64,000 nt of DNA from assembly GCA_032017425.1 (NCBI GenBank), contig DALZPW010000012.1, one strand, 5' to 3'. The notes beneath the pieces are model-generated. The model did no database searches, had not been told where the DNA came from, and saw nothing but the letters and a program-made list of their open reading frames with translations. Source of the stretch: Faucicola tetraodonis. GTDB lineage: Bacteria; Pseudomonadota; Gammaproteobacteria; Pseudomonadales; Moraxellaceae. Positions within the stretch are counted from its first letter, which is position 1. Each line of letters starts with the position of its first letter. This document shows positions 1-8,419 of this stretch, piece by piece. The position numbers were made by a program, and so were the translations under genes.

Positions 1-221
1 ACATTTTTTTTACCCAATTTTGGCTACACTGAAGTGACTATTTAGATAGTATTAGACTAATATATTATTAGAATGGTCTGACGATATAAATAACCTGTGG
101 CACTTTTTGATAATTTTTGAATAAAATAAGTGCTACAAAATAATGACATTAAAATAAATATTGATACTTTTAAACGTTGATACTAAACGTTGATACTTTT
201 AACAGTACTAGGAGAACCACA

Positions 222-485
222 ATGATGACAGATGGCGAAAGAAACATTAATATGTTATTTGAACAAATGGGTATGGATGGCGATGATGCTGCGGTTGAAC
301 AATTTATTCAAGAAAATCAATTGGCGCAATCAGTCCAGCTGAGCGATGCACCTTTTTGGAGCGACAACCAACGTAAATTTTTAAAAGACGAATACCGTGC
401 AGATGCAGGTTGGATTGAAATCATCGATGAGCTCAACACCCGTCTACACAAAGATGCCATGGATGCACAAAAACTGGCTAAATAA
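222..485 (+). CDS. DUF2789 family protein
   Basis: Small soluble protein of 87 residues. It matches the DUF2789 pattern as I know it: an N-terminal 'LFEQMG' helix, a central 'DAPFW' motif near residue 48, and a C-terminal 'DELNTRLH' helix. The family has no established function. The frame is open further upstream to a TTG at 177, but the ATG at 222 is preceded by a good ribosome site (AGGAGA, about 7 bases upstream), so I use it. The upstream part of the longer frame lies in a short tandem repeat (three copies of 'ttgatact', about 160-200) and looks non-coding. It is followed by a strong terminator shared with convergent htpX. Confidence 0.85.
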   Translation: MMTDGERNINMLFEQMGMDGDDAAVEQFIQENQLAQSVQLSDAPFWSDNQRKFLKDEYRADAGWIEIIDELNTRLHKDAMDAQKLAK

Positions 486-535
486 GTCATTTTAATACTG
501 TCAAAGGTATTTTCTAAATGTATTACAAACTAACT

Positions 536-557
536 AAAAAACCCAATCACTGATTGG
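536..557. terminator. Bidirectional intrinsic terminator between the DUF2789 gene and htpX
   Basis: A hairpin with 8-bp stem 'acccaatc/gattgggt' and 3-base loop has an A run on its left and a T run on its right, so it can stop transcription from both converging genes. Confidence 0.85.
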
Positions 558-592
558 GTTTTTTACCTTGTTAAAACAAGTGGTCAAAATAA

Positions 593-1483
593 TTAGGGAG
601 CCAATTTTTGTAAATGGGCAATACGGTCATCAAGGGAGGGATGGCTGGCAAATAACTGGGCAAAACTAAATCCCCCTTTACCTTCATTAATGGCAAAGGC
701 TTTCATGCCTTGTGGCATATAGTCGGGATGCTGGCTGGCAGGTTTTAACGCTTCTAAGGCAGCAATCATGTTGTATTTACCCGCCAAACGCGCGCCTGCT
801 TCATCCGCACGGTATTCACGATAACGAGAGAACCACATAACCACTGCTTGTGCAGCAATACCAAACACAATATCTAACACCATACTGGTAATGTAATAGC
901 CCATGCCAGGTGAATTGCTGTCATTTTTAAATACCGCCTGATCTACAAATAAACCCACAATGCGCGCAAAGAACATCACAAAGCTGTTAACCACTCCTTG
1001 CACAAGCGCTAAGGTCACCATATCACCATTGGCAACGTGACCAATTTCATGGGCAAGTACCGCTTCGACTTCTTCTTGGTTCATCGATTGTAGTAGCCCG
1101 GTCGATACCGCAACCAAAGCCTTGTTTTTATTCCAACCTGTGGCAAAGGCATTGGGCGATGGATTATCAAAGATACCCACTTCTGGCATATCAATATTGA
1201 CGTTTTGCGCTAAACGGCGAACCGTTTCGACCAGCCAAACTTCCAACTGGGTAGCAGGCTGTTCAATAACTTGCGTACCTGTAGAGCGTTTTGCCAACCA
1301 TTTTGACATCAACAGCGATACAAAAGACCCTATCATACCGTAGATGAAACACATCACCAGCAGGCTAGTCGTGCCTGTGCCGCCCAAATTGAACCCTAGC
1401 ATTGGCGCGATGACGTTCATGACGATACCAAACACCACCATCACCGCTAGGTTAGTTAAAAGAAATAAGCCAATTCGTAACAT
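593..1483 (-). CDS. htpX: Membrane zinc metalloprotease HtpX (M48B)
   Basis: Inner-membrane heat-shock protease that degrades misfolded membrane proteins alongside FtsH. Length is 296 residues, normal for the family. Two membrane segments lie in the first 60 residues and two more flank a loop after the active site. The zinc site is visible as HEIGH at residues 145-149, with the third ligand Glu in 'REYRAD' near residue 223. The ATG at 1483 has an upstream 'GGAAAC'. The gene stands alone and converges on the DUF2789 gene. In the same window rpoH encodes the heat-shock sigma factor that controls htpX in enterobacteria; I cannot see a clear sigma-32 promoter here. Confidence 0.96.
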   Translation of the reverse strand: MLRIGLFLLTNLAVMVVFGIVMNVIAPMLGFNLGGTGTTSLLVMCFIYGMIGSFVSLLMSKWLAKRSTGTQVIEQPATQLEVWLVETVRRLAQNVNIDMPEVGIFDNPSPNAFATGWNKNKALVAVSTGLLQSMNQEEVEAVLAHEIGHVANGDMVTLALVQGVVNSFVMFFARIVGLFVDQAVFKNDSNSPGMGYYITSMVLDIVFGIAAQAVVMWFSRYREYRADEAGARLAGKYNMIAALEALKPASQHPDYMPQGMKAFAINEGKGGFSFAQLFASHPSLDDRIAHLQKLAP

Positions 1484-1606
1484 GACGGTTTCCTAAAGAC
1501 AATCAAACGATTAAATATACTTATCAACAATAAGTTGACTATGATATTTAATATAATAGCGTTTAATGCAACAAATTAAAGGGAAAAGTGGCATAAATTT
1601 GTAACA

Positions 1607-1632
1607 TAAAAAAAGCCAGTATTAAACTGGCT
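1607..1632 (-). terminator. Intrinsic terminator of the lytic transglycosylase gene
   Basis: On the minus strand a 7-bp stem 'agccagt/actggct' with 5-base loop is followed by a run of seven T. Confidence 0.85.
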
Positions 1633-1653
1633 TTGCGGTGATAGACACGCTTG

Positions 1654-2418
1654 CTAGCGGACGATAGTATAAGAGTTAGCGGAATTGTAGCTAACATTTT
1701 GAAAGCCATTGCTGCTAGTACTAGAGCGCAGATTGGGGTCATTGCGATATAAGTTGTTGTAGCGGCTTAATACACGTTGTACGTAGTCACGGGTTTCACG
1801 AAATGGGGGAATACCGCCGTATTTACTGACATTGCCTTCACCGGCATTATAGCTCGCTATCACATGCTGAACATTACCAAAACGGTTTTGTAAAAATTTC
1901 AAATACTTTGCCGCGCCTTCGATGTTCTCGGCAGGGTTCCAAGCGTTATACACACCAAACCGCCTAGCCGTCGCAGGCATTAATTGCATTAACCCCTGTG
2001 CCCCAACAGGTGAGCGCGCATTGGGATTAAAACCTGATTCAGTATGCATCATGGCTTTCATCAATGCAGGGTCGACACCATGACGCAGCGCAGAAGCCAC
2101 AATCATACTATCGTAGCTATTTTTGTTGCCACGTGCACTGGCAGCTACTGCAGCTTCATTGGCGCCCCAATTGCTATAACTATGCACATTGGTATCCGCG
2201 TAATAAGTCACTTTGACTTTTTTAGTAAAGTTTTGGAAATTATTTCCTGCAGGGCGGTTGTTGCTGACTACATTGGTCAACAGTACCTGACCGTTGCTAT
2301 CTTTAAACACATACATATTGCCAGCGTTCGCTGCATCCATACTTGCCAAACCACCCAATGACAATAGGGAAGCCGATAGCAAATAGGCTAGGCGAGGTTT
2401 TTTTGCAAACAATACCAT
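1654..2418 (-). CDS. Secreted lytic transglycosylase (SLT domain)
   Basis: Periplasmic enzyme that cleaves peptidoglycan glycan strands to 1,6-anhydro ends. A signal peptide spans about residues 1-33 (positive start, hydrophobic core, cleavage near 'NAG'). A DUF4124-like segment ('MYVFKDSNGQ') follows, then the SLT catalytic domain from about residue 105: 'HTESGFNP' with catalytic Glu127, 'GLMQLMPATA' and 'YNAGEGNV'. The frame extends to 2466, but the ATG at 2418 has an AGGT ribosome site and gives a proper signal peptide, so 254 residues is preferred. Family 1 transglycosylase (MltC/Slt type) is clear; the exact subtype is not. A long gene-free region lies upstream. Confidence 0.92.
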   Translation of the reverse strand: MVLFAKKPRLAYLLSASLLSLGGLASMDAANAGNMYVFKDSNGQVLLTNVVSNNRPAGNNFQNFTKKVKVTYYADTNVHSYSNWGANEAAVAASARGNKNSYDSMIVASALRHGVDPALMKAMMHTESGFNPNARSPVGAQGLMQLMPATARRFGVYNAWNPAENIEGAAKYLKFLQNRFGNVQHVIASYNAGEGNVSKYGGIPPFRETRDYVQRVLSRYNNLYRNDPNLRSSTSSNGFQNVSYNSANSYTIVR

Positions 2419-2823
2419 AAATATACCTATGTAAAATTTTTGACAATACGTCACAGTAAAGCACATGACTATAAAATTTGAGGTTAGCGTAATGGTTTAA
2501 ACTGACATAAAAAGATAAAATTCGTTATGTTTCAATGACATTTGATAACAATATTATAAAAGAATTGGCATGAAATATACCATAAATCTGTCAAAAACTG
2601 GTTAAAGTTTACAAAAAATCAGATAAGGGGAAATAAGGGAATAAATTGCTAAAAAACTTGTATAACTTTTGGCTTGGATACGAAGGATTAGAAAAACAAG
2701 GGCTCAAAATTTTTAGTCATAAAAACTATCAAATTTTCAAGCCTTAAATCTTAAAAAAAAAAGTAAAATTTTTTGCTTGCACTTTGCAAAAAACTATAAC
2801 TCTATGATTTATATAACTAAAAT

Positions 2824-2846
2824 AATTGGTTAAAAAATAACCAATT
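2824..2846. repeat. Perfect inverted repeat in AT-rich region
   Basis: 'aattggtta' (2824-2832), five A, then 'taaccaatt' (2838-2846): 9-bp arms without mismatch. There is no T run, so it is more likely an operator or cruciform than a terminator. It sits about 50 bases from the DnaA boxes. Confidence 0.6.
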
Positions 2847-2894
2847 TAGAGATAACCTATAGTGATATGCGGTTTATTGTTGTCAAGTCAGAAG

Positions 2895-2915
2895 TTATCC
2901 ACATGGTTATCCACA
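2895..2915 (+). promoter_or_regulatory. Two tandem perfect DnaA boxes
   Basis: TTATCCACA occurs at 2895-2903 and again at 2907-2915, same orientation, 12 bases apart. Both equal the high-affinity DnaA box consensus of E. coli exactly. No dnaA, dnaN or rpmH is nearby, so this is not the usual position of oriC in this group; a DnaA titration or regulatory site is possible. Confidence 0.65.
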
Positions 2916-3114
2916 TAAATTGGGGAAAATAACCTAAATATTTGATATTTATTAAAAATAAACTCAAATAACCTTAAAAATAACTGAAAAAAATCTGATA
3001 GCATAATGGGCGACATGACAAAAGAATGACAAATTGACGAATATATTTTTAAGATTTAACCAACTTATGGTCAATAAGCGCAGTTTATCGGACTTTACAG
3101 TCATTTATTCATTC

Positions 3115-3149
3115 AAAAAAACCTGCACCGACTCAAGATTGATGCAGGT
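3115..3149 (-). terminator. Intrinsic terminator of hflX
   Basis: Minus-strand hairpin with arms 'acctgca' (3121-3127) and 'tgcaggt' (3143-3149) followed by a T run (the A run starting at 3115 on the plus strand), about 25 bases after the hflX stop. Confidence 0.8.
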
Positions 3150-3173
3150 CTAATGGTGCCAATGGCTATAAAA

Positions 3174-4544
3174 TTATGTCTCGTCGGCAGTATCCAATGG
3201 TTGCTGCTGTAATAGTTGTTCAAATGGCTCAAGCACTGGCGCAAGCAGTTTGGCTTGTGCTTGCGACAACACTTCCTCAGGTGCGATACCAAATTCACCC
3301 AACAACTGCTTAAGCTTGTCCACCGACATCGTGGCAGTCAGTTTAGTTTGACCTGTTTCATCGTAGCTGAGGTCTTCAATCACTTCTAACTTATGTAGTT
3401 CGTGTTGCAATTGTCCAAAATTAGCGGGTAAGGTTAATTCAAACCGCTGTAATTGGCCCACCAATAGTTGCTGCACGGCAAGGGTGAGTTGCTCGATACC
3501 TAACCCCTCATAGGCAGAGATATACACCCGATTGGGCTTGGCTTTATCACTATAACCGATGTGCGGCGGCTCACCTGTGAGATCAATTTTATTAAACACA
3601 TTTAGCACAGGCACTTGATTATCAATTTCCGCTAACACAGATTGTACCGCGGCGATTTGCTCATGCATGTCTTCACGGTGACTATCAATGACATGCAGCA
3701 ACAAATCTGCCTCTAAGGTTTCTTCTAGCGTGGCATGGAAGGCTTCCACTAGCTCATGGGGCAAATGGCGGACAAAACCGACCGTGTCGACAAGTACCAC
3801 CTTACCCACGCCCGACCATGACACACTCCGTAGCGTCGGGTCAAGCGTCGCAAATAGCTGATTGGCGGCATAGATGTTTTCATTGGTCAGGGTATTAAAT
3901 AAGGTGGATTTACCCGCATTGGTATAACCGACCAGTGAAATTGTCGGCACCGATGATTTTTGGCGTTTGGCACGACCTTGTGCGCGGGTTTGTTTGACCT
4001 TATCAAGCTTGGCTTTGAGCTGCCCGACACGCACCTGTAACAAGCGTCTATCGGTTTCAAGCTGGGTTTCGCCTGGACCGCGTAGACCAATACCACCTTT
4101 TTGGCGCTCCAAGTGCGTCCAGCCGCGTACCAAGCGAGTCGCTAAGTGATTAAGCTGGGCAAGCTCAACTTGCAGTTTACCTTCGTAGGTTCGCGCCCGC
4201 TGGGCAAAAATATCCAAGATAAGCCCCGTTCTATCAAGCACACGGCACTGCACCAAGCGCTCAATATTACGTTCCTGCGATGGGGTCAAACTATGGTTAA
4301 AAATGACAATATCTGCCTCATATTGTTTGACAAGTTCCCCGATTTCTTCAGCTTTACCCGTACCCACAAAGTATTTAGCGTCAGGCTTAGACCGCGTACC
4401 TGTGACCAAGGCTTGTTTTTGCGCCCCTGCCGAATCCACCAGCAATTCAAATTCTTCCAAATCGTCTGGGTCATTGAGATGGGTAATGTTTAAATGGACT
4501 AAGATGGCTTTTTCACCACCTTCATAACGCTCAAAATACTCCAA
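3174..4544 (-). CDS. hflX: Ribosome-associated GTPase HflX
   Basis: GTPase that splits stalled 70S ribosomes, notably after heat stress. 456 residues. The N-terminal HflX domain ('DRTGLILDIFAQRA', 'GIGLRGPGETQLETD') precedes the G domain: G1 'GYTNAGKS' at 206-213, G3 'DTVGF' at 253-257, G4 'NKID' at 318-321. The start is a TTG at 4544; the protein begins 'MEYFERY', which aligns with the start of the E. coli protein, and AGGA lies 8-9 bases upstream, so the rare start is well supported. Unlike in enterobacteria, no hfq lies upstream. It has its own terminator. Confidence 0.95.
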   Translation of the reverse strand: MEYFERYEGGEKAILVHLNITHLNDPDDLEEFELLVDSAGAQKQALVTGTRSKPDAKYFVGTGKAEEIGELVKQYEADIVIFNHSLTPSQERNIERLVQCRVLDRTGLILDIFAQRARTYEGKLQVELAQLNHLATRLVRGWTHLERQKGGIGLRGPGETQLETDRRLLQVRVGQLKAKLDKVKQTRAQGRAKRQKSSVPTISLVGYTNAGKSTLFNTLTNENIYAANQLFATLDPTLRSVSWSGVGKVVLVDTVGFVRHLPHELVEAFHATLEETLEADLLLHVIDSHREDMHEQIAAVQSVLAEIDNQVPVLNVFNKIDLTGEPPHIGYSDKAKPNRVYISAYEGLGIEQLTLAVQQLLVGQLQRFELTLPANFGQLQHELHKLEVIEDLSYDETGQTKLTATMSVDKLKQLLGEFGIAPEEVLSQAQAKLLAPVLEPFEQLLQQQPLDTADET

Positions 4545-4957
4545 TGATTTATCCTTTCGTTGTGAGTGTAAAAATGTGTCTATATCTAAATGTATTATCT
4601 AAGTCTATTAAGTTAAACATTTGCTTAAATAGTCGATAGCCGCGTTAGAAAAGCGCTAGCCACGATAGATGGGTTATATATATAAATATAAGGTTTTTTT
4701 GCAGAACTTTTAGTCAAATTTACAATTAGTAACTTAAAACGGGGGTAAAGGCGCAGGTTTGGTCATGGTTTTGCCATGAAAACGTCATTGAAACGACACT
4801 GGTGTCACGCATACTGAATTCATCCAGACTGACTGACCACCCACAATCGGATGATGGCGGCTTTGTAGCTTTGAGAATGCATCAATGACAAGCAAAGGCA
4901 TTTTTCGCTCAGCAGCTGGCTAATGCCATAGCAAAAACCACCATAGGTAACAGTAAG
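4545..4957. other. Intergenic region between hflX and the olsB-like gene
   Basis: Divergent promoter region of about 410 bases. I see only short inverted repeats ('catgg/ccatg' near 4763-4778 and 'gacac/gtgtc' near 4795-4808) and no gene. Confidence 0.5.
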
Positions 4958-5956
4958 ATGACTGATTTTGTAGAACAAACTAATTTTGTAGAACAAAATA
5001 ACGGCGCCAAATTATACGAAGATATCGCCACTTATCCTGTTGATAGTCTTTTTAATACCCAGTTTGTTGCGCAGTTGCTGGCACATAATTTTGCTGATAT
5101 GGCTGTGGTAGAGACCCTAGCGCCGCTGGTGAAGCCAACGCTTAGCCGCCCAAGTGCGCGTCATCGCCCGTTATTTAAGTCAGTGATTATTAACGTGAGT
5201 GAGGATAAGTTTTCGCTACAAACCGAGCAGCATTTACTCAATGCCCAGCGCCTACGCACTTTGACCTTTACCCAAGCGTTTTCTGTAAGTTTTGGGGGGT
5301 TTCATCCAAGCTCGGAGCAGCCGCTAGATCGGGATGATTTTGATAATTATTGCACCCATGTGGTGGTGTATGACGAAACCAAACAAGATAGCTTTGGGCA
5401 GCCACTCGCGGTGGCAACCACCCGCTTACTCGATAAAAATGGCGCGATAAAAGCTGGGCAATTTTATAGCGAGCATGAGTTTAGACTGGGTCGCTTGCTC
5501 GATGATTACCCCTATAATGTGCTAGAAATCGGTCGCACCTGTGTGCACCCGGATTATCGCGGTATTACCACGATTAATCATTTGTGGGAATCCATCGCGG
5601 CAGTCGCCAAAGCTTACAATGTCAATGCGTTTATGGGCTGTGCCTCAGTTCCGATGGAAGAGGGCAATGTGCAAAACTGGTTAGATTATCAGCTTGATAG
5701 TACCAAGCTAGATGTCAAAGTGACCCGTAAATTGCCAGAGCACAAACTATCCGCTATCGATTTGGCGCAAGTGGCTGATGTGGACTTGGCAAATCCGCAA
5801 AATTTCGCTTTGCCAGCGCTATTGAAAATGTATGTCAAAATGGGCTGTAGTCTTGGCGCAACGGCTTGTTATGATCCTGAGTTTGATTGTGCCGATGTGT
5901 TTGTTTGGTTGCCGTTTGAACAGGTCAAACCGCGTTATCAGCACTATTTGCACTAA
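4958..5956 (+). CDS. olsB: OlsB-like L-ornithine N-acyltransferase (GNAT fold)
   Basis: Probable first enzyme of ornithine lipid synthesis: it would transfer a 3-hydroxyacyl chain from acyl carrier protein to the alpha-amino group of ornithine. 332 residues, soluble. The OlsB/autoinducer-synthase-like fold is shown by 'FDNYCTHVVVYD' (about 128-139), 'GQFYSEHEF' (167-175), 'LEIGRTCVHPDYRG' (189-202) and a C-terminal 'ALLKMYVKMG...DVFVWLP' block typical of OlsB. The next gene is a PlsC-type acyltransferase, the usual OlsA partner, which supports the call. The first 95 residues are not clearly assignable. The family is firm; ornithine as substrate is inferred. Confidence 0.78.
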   Translation: MTDFVEQTNFVEQNNGAKLYEDIATYPVDSLFNTQFVAQLLAHNFADMAVVETLAPLVKPTLSRPSARHRPLFKSVIINVSEDKFSLQTEQHLLNAQRLRTLTFTQAFSVSFGGFHPSSEQPLDRDDFDNYCTHVVVYDETKQDSFGQPLAVATTRLLDKNGAIKAGQFYSEHEFRLGRLLDDYPYNVLEIGRTCVHPDYRGITTINHLWESIAAVAKAYNVNAFMGCASVPMEEGNVQNWLDYQLDSTKLDVKVTRKLPEHKLSAIDLAQVADVDLANPQNFALPALLKMYVKMGCSLGATACYDPEFDCADVFVWLPFEQVKPRYQHYLH

Positions 5957-6119
5957 CTTGTTTATTGATAGAGGCAAAGATGCTAATCTTGACCAATATA
6001 AACCGGGTTTGGTTACTGTTATTGAGTGATTGATACTTAATAATTGTTACTTAGGGATTGCTATTGGGTTATTGCTAAAACTCAAACAGACCTAGTAAGC
6101 TGTGTGCCCAATAATTTGC

Positions 6120-6125
6120 TATACT
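6120..6125 (+). promoter_or_regulatory. Candidate -10 element upstream of the olsA-like gene
   Basis: TATACT lies 33 bases before the ATG at 6159. If used, the transcript starts near 6132, which would exclude the longer GTG start at 6102. No strong -35 is seen. Confidence 0.4.
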
Positions 6126-6158
6126 ACATCCACAATTTTTCACTCACATACTTACCTT

Positions 6159-7037
6159 ATGCAAAAATCTGACTCTAACCTCGCCCCATCTGTGCTGACG
6201 ATTAACAACCTACTAAGCGAAACGGCAAAACAACTGCGACAACCTGCTACCTACAGTAAAAAGAATTTGGCGACCCAGTGGCAACGCAGCAAGCGCGTTG
6301 TGAGCTTAATGGCTGCGATTCAAACAGGTATCGGCTATGCTTGGCAAATTAGCCGCACACCAAATCCCGATAATCAGCAAATCATCCAATTGATTCAAAA
6401 ATTCTGTAAAAAATCGCTCAAATCGTTAGGCATTGAGGTGACTGCACTTGAGCCAATACCGACACATCACGCGCTATGGGCGAGCAACCATATCTCTTGG
6501 CTCGATATCCCTGTGGTGGGTAGTATTGTACCGACTTTCTTTTTGTCCAAAGCAGAAATTGCGCATTGGCCAGTGATTGGATGGATGGCGTCTACCGCCA
6601 ATACCTTATTTATCAAGCGCGGTTCGGGCGATACCAGTAAAATCAGTGAGCAAATGAGTGAGTTTTTATCGCAAGGCTCACCCGTGGTTTTCTTCCCAGA
6701 AGCGACGACCACAGACGGCACAGCGATTAAACGTATATATGGTAACTTATTGCAGTCTGCGATGGACAGCCAAGTGCTCATTCAACCGATTGTGATTTGC
6801 TATGTCAACCAAGATGGCGAGCTTGACCAAAACATTCCGTATTATGGCGATATTGGCTTGATAGATAGCGTCAAACGTGTCCTTGATAATCGTCCTACCA
6901 AAGCGTATGTGTTGCCGTTAGCAGCCATTGACCCTGCGGGTAAAACCCGAAATGAAATTACCGCTATCTTGCAGCAGCGCATGGTGGATGGATTGGCGCG
7001 TTTGCACCAACAAGTGCTTCACACTAAACAGCCTTAA
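6159..7037 (+). CDS. olsA: PlsC-type acyltransferase, probable lyso-ornithine lipid O-acyltransferase
   Basis: Membrane-associated 1-acylglycerol-phosphate acyltransferase family. Motif I is 'NHISWLD' (His111-x4-Asp116), motif III 'FPEATTTDG' at 179-187. Next to an OlsB-like gene, the likely job is adding the second acyl chain to lyso-ornithine lipid, though phosphatidic acid synthesis (PlsC) cannot be excluded. The frame is open to a GTG at 6102, but a -10 element overlaps that stretch, so the ATG at 6159 (292 residues) is preferred; its ribosome site is weak. It lies about 200 bases after the olsB-like gene, with a terminator after it. Confidence 0.8.
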   Translation: MQKSDSNLAPSVLTINNLLSETAKQLRQPATYSKKNLATQWQRSKRVVSLMAAIQTGIGYAWQISRTPNPDNQQIIQLIQKFCKKSLKSLGIEVTALEPIPTHHALWASNHISWLDIPVVGSIVPTFFLSKAEIAHWPVIGWMASTANTLFIKRGSGDTSKISEQMSEFLSQGSPVVFFPEATTTDGTAIKRIYGNLLQSAMDSQVLIQPIVICYVNQDGELDQNIPYYGDIGLIDSVKRVLDNRPTKAYVLPLAAIDPAGKTRNEITAILQQRMVDGLARLHQQVLHTKQP

Positions 7038-7067
7038 TAGTTACGGTTTTCTTTTAGTTAATTATTA

Positions 7068-7099
7068 AAGCCAAGCGCTTATTGTCTTGGCTTTTTTTT
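7068..7099 (+). terminator. Intrinsic terminator after the olsA-like gene
   Basis: Arms 'aagccaag' (7068-7075) and 'cttggctt' (7086-7093) with a run of eight T. Confidence 0.9.
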
Positions 7100-7465
7100 A
7101 TTATGTGAATATCACAGACGCTCACTAAAATTTTTTCAGTCTCTTTGTATTGTAATAAAATGTAAAAATTTTATTAAATTATGTTATCATACTACCCAGC
7201 AAAACGTTATGTGACACTCAGTTGCGATTATAGATTGGATACGGGGGTTGAACCGTTAACCTCCATAAACCACCGATGAGCGCCGCTTAATCAGCCCCTC
7301 ACTTAACAACATTTCCCTTCTATTTTTGCCCTATTATTTTTGCACGATGCCAGCCATAATTAAGAATGATTTTAATACGGATTGCATGGGTGCAAGTTTA
7401 TTTTTATTTTGCCCACTAAATTTGCCCACTAACCCCTAATTTTGTTTACTAAAAAGGTTCTTGAT
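7100..7465. other. Long leader region upstream of the Roadblock gene
   Basis: About 365 bases without a gene. It contains an AT-rich block with a possible -10 (around 7190, 'tatcat'), a GC-richer middle with small complementary pieces ('gggggttgaac/gttaacctcc' near 7243-7264), and a direct repeat 'tttgcccacta' twice just before the ATG (about 7409-7433). A long 5' leader is suggested; no known riboswitch was recognised. Confidence 0.4.
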
Positions 7466-7828
7466 ATGCGTACCGATATGTTTCAACAAATCTTAAACGA
7501 CCTAAACAGCTCTTCAGCGGATGTAGAAGCCTCGGCGTTGATTTCGACCGATGGTTTGATGATTGCGTCAGCATTGCCAGCGGGCATTGATGAAGACCGT
7601 GTCGGTGCGATGTCAGCGGCGCTACTATCACTCGGTGACCGTGCAGGTCGAGAACTAGCGCGTGGCAGTATCGAGCGCGTCATGGTACAAGGCGAAAAAG
7701 GCTATGTGATTATGTCGGCATCGGGTACAGAAGCGGTATTGACCATTTTGACCAAACCAAATGCCAAATTGGGTCTGGTGTTCTTGGATATGAAGCGTGC
7801 GGCTGAAGCCTTATCAAAACTTATCTAA
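7466..7828 (+). CDS. Roadblock/LC7 domain protein (MglB-like)
   Basis: 120-residue single-domain Roadblock/LC7 protein. The fold is recognisable from 'ALISTDGLMIAS' (about 23-34), the central helix 'RVGAMSAALLSLGDRAG', and the strand pair 'GYVIMSASGTEAVLTILT'. Family members such as MglB regulate small Ras-like GTPases or act as scaffolds. No small GTPase gene is present in this window. The frame extends to TTG 7442, but AAGG lies 9 bases before ATG 7466 and the shorter protein fits the family. It opens a run of five same-strand genes (to 10777). It could resemble the Roadblock proteins linked to twitching or polarity; that is inference. Confidence 0.85.
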   Translation: MRTDMFQQILNDLNSSSADVEASALISTDGLMIASALPAGIDEDRVGAMSAALLSLGDRAGRELARGSIERVMVQGEKGYVIMSASGTEAVLTILTKPNAKLGLVFLDMKRAAEALSKLI

Positions 7829-7924
7829 AACTTACAAATAGTTTAACTTTGTCAGCCTTTCACTAATATTCGCAACCGTGACTCAATCAAAAATTTATCC
7901 ATCAAAAATTTATAAGGAGAGGTA

Positions 7925-8419
7925 ATGAAATCTGTACAATTACCCGATATGGACCAACCTGCTAGCGATGCTACAGCGCATCGTCTGACTTACTCAGATG
8001 GCTCAAGTCGTATCGTTTATACCACCGAAAACGAGCTACCTTATCCCGATGGCAAACTTATCGTGTCACGCGTGGATTTAGATGGCATTATCACCCACGC
8101 CAATGACGCCTTTGTAGATATCAGTGGCTATAGCCGTGATGAATTAATTGGTGCGCCGCATCATATTTTGCGACATCCACAAATGCCAAAAGCCGCCTTC
8201 AAAGACCTGTGGCAAACAGTCGAGGCGGGCAAAAAATGGCATGGCTATGTCAAAAACTTGTGCAAAGATGGTAGCTACTACTGGGTGTATGCGACAGCTG
8301 TGCCCAATATCCGCCATGGCGAAACGGTTGGCTATACCTCGGTACGACGCAAACCATCACGCAGCAAAATCGCGCAAGCTGAAGCACTGTATCGCAAAAT
8401 GCTAGAGGAGCAAGCCTAA
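7925..8419 (+). CDS. Stand-alone Aer-type PAS domain protein
   Basis: 164 residues, a single PAS domain about 45-140: 'LIVSRVDLDGIITHANDAF', 'ISGYSRDELIG', 'HHILRHPQMPKAAFKDLW', 'KDGSYYWVYATAVP', 'GYTSVRRKPSR'. This is the pattern found at the N-terminus of Aer-like chemoreceptors, where the domain binds FAD and senses redox or oxygen. Here the HAMP and signalling domains are missing; only a short helix ('AEALYRKMLEEQ') follows, so the signal must pass to another protein. AAGGAG precedes the ATG. Its stop codon overlaps the next start (TAATG), indicating translational coupling to the PhnD-like gene. Confidence 0.85.
   Translation: MKSVQLPDMDQPASDATAHRLTYSDGSSRIVYTTENELPYPDGKLIVSRVDLDGIITHANDAFVDISGYSRDELIGAPHHILRHPQMPKAAFKDLWQTVEAGKKWHGYVKNLCKDGSYYWVYATAVPNIRHGETVGYTSVRRKPSRSKIAQAEALYRKMLEEQA

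Larger units (their letters stand above)
2419..3114. other. Gene-free AT-rich region
   Basis: About 700 bases with no credible reading frame on either strand. It is visibly very AT-rich, with long A tracts (near 2751-2762), a 9-bp perfect inverted repeat (2824-2846), a cluster of 'ataacc' motifs (about 2838-2975) and two perfect DnaA boxes (2895-2915). The left end should hold the promoter of the transglycosylase gene. Confidence 0.7.

Noticed and set aside
177..221. Longer TTG start for the DUF2789 gene
   Set aside because: Runs through a short tandem repeat and lacks a ribosome site, whereas the ATG at 222 has AGGAGA.
2419..3114. Chromosomal origin oriC
   Set aside because: Only two DnaA boxes and no dnaA, dnaN, gidA or rpmH nearby; kept as a DnaA-binding region only.
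6102..6158. GTG start for the olsA-like gene
   Set aside because: A -10 like TATACT lies inside this stretch and the added residues are not family-like.
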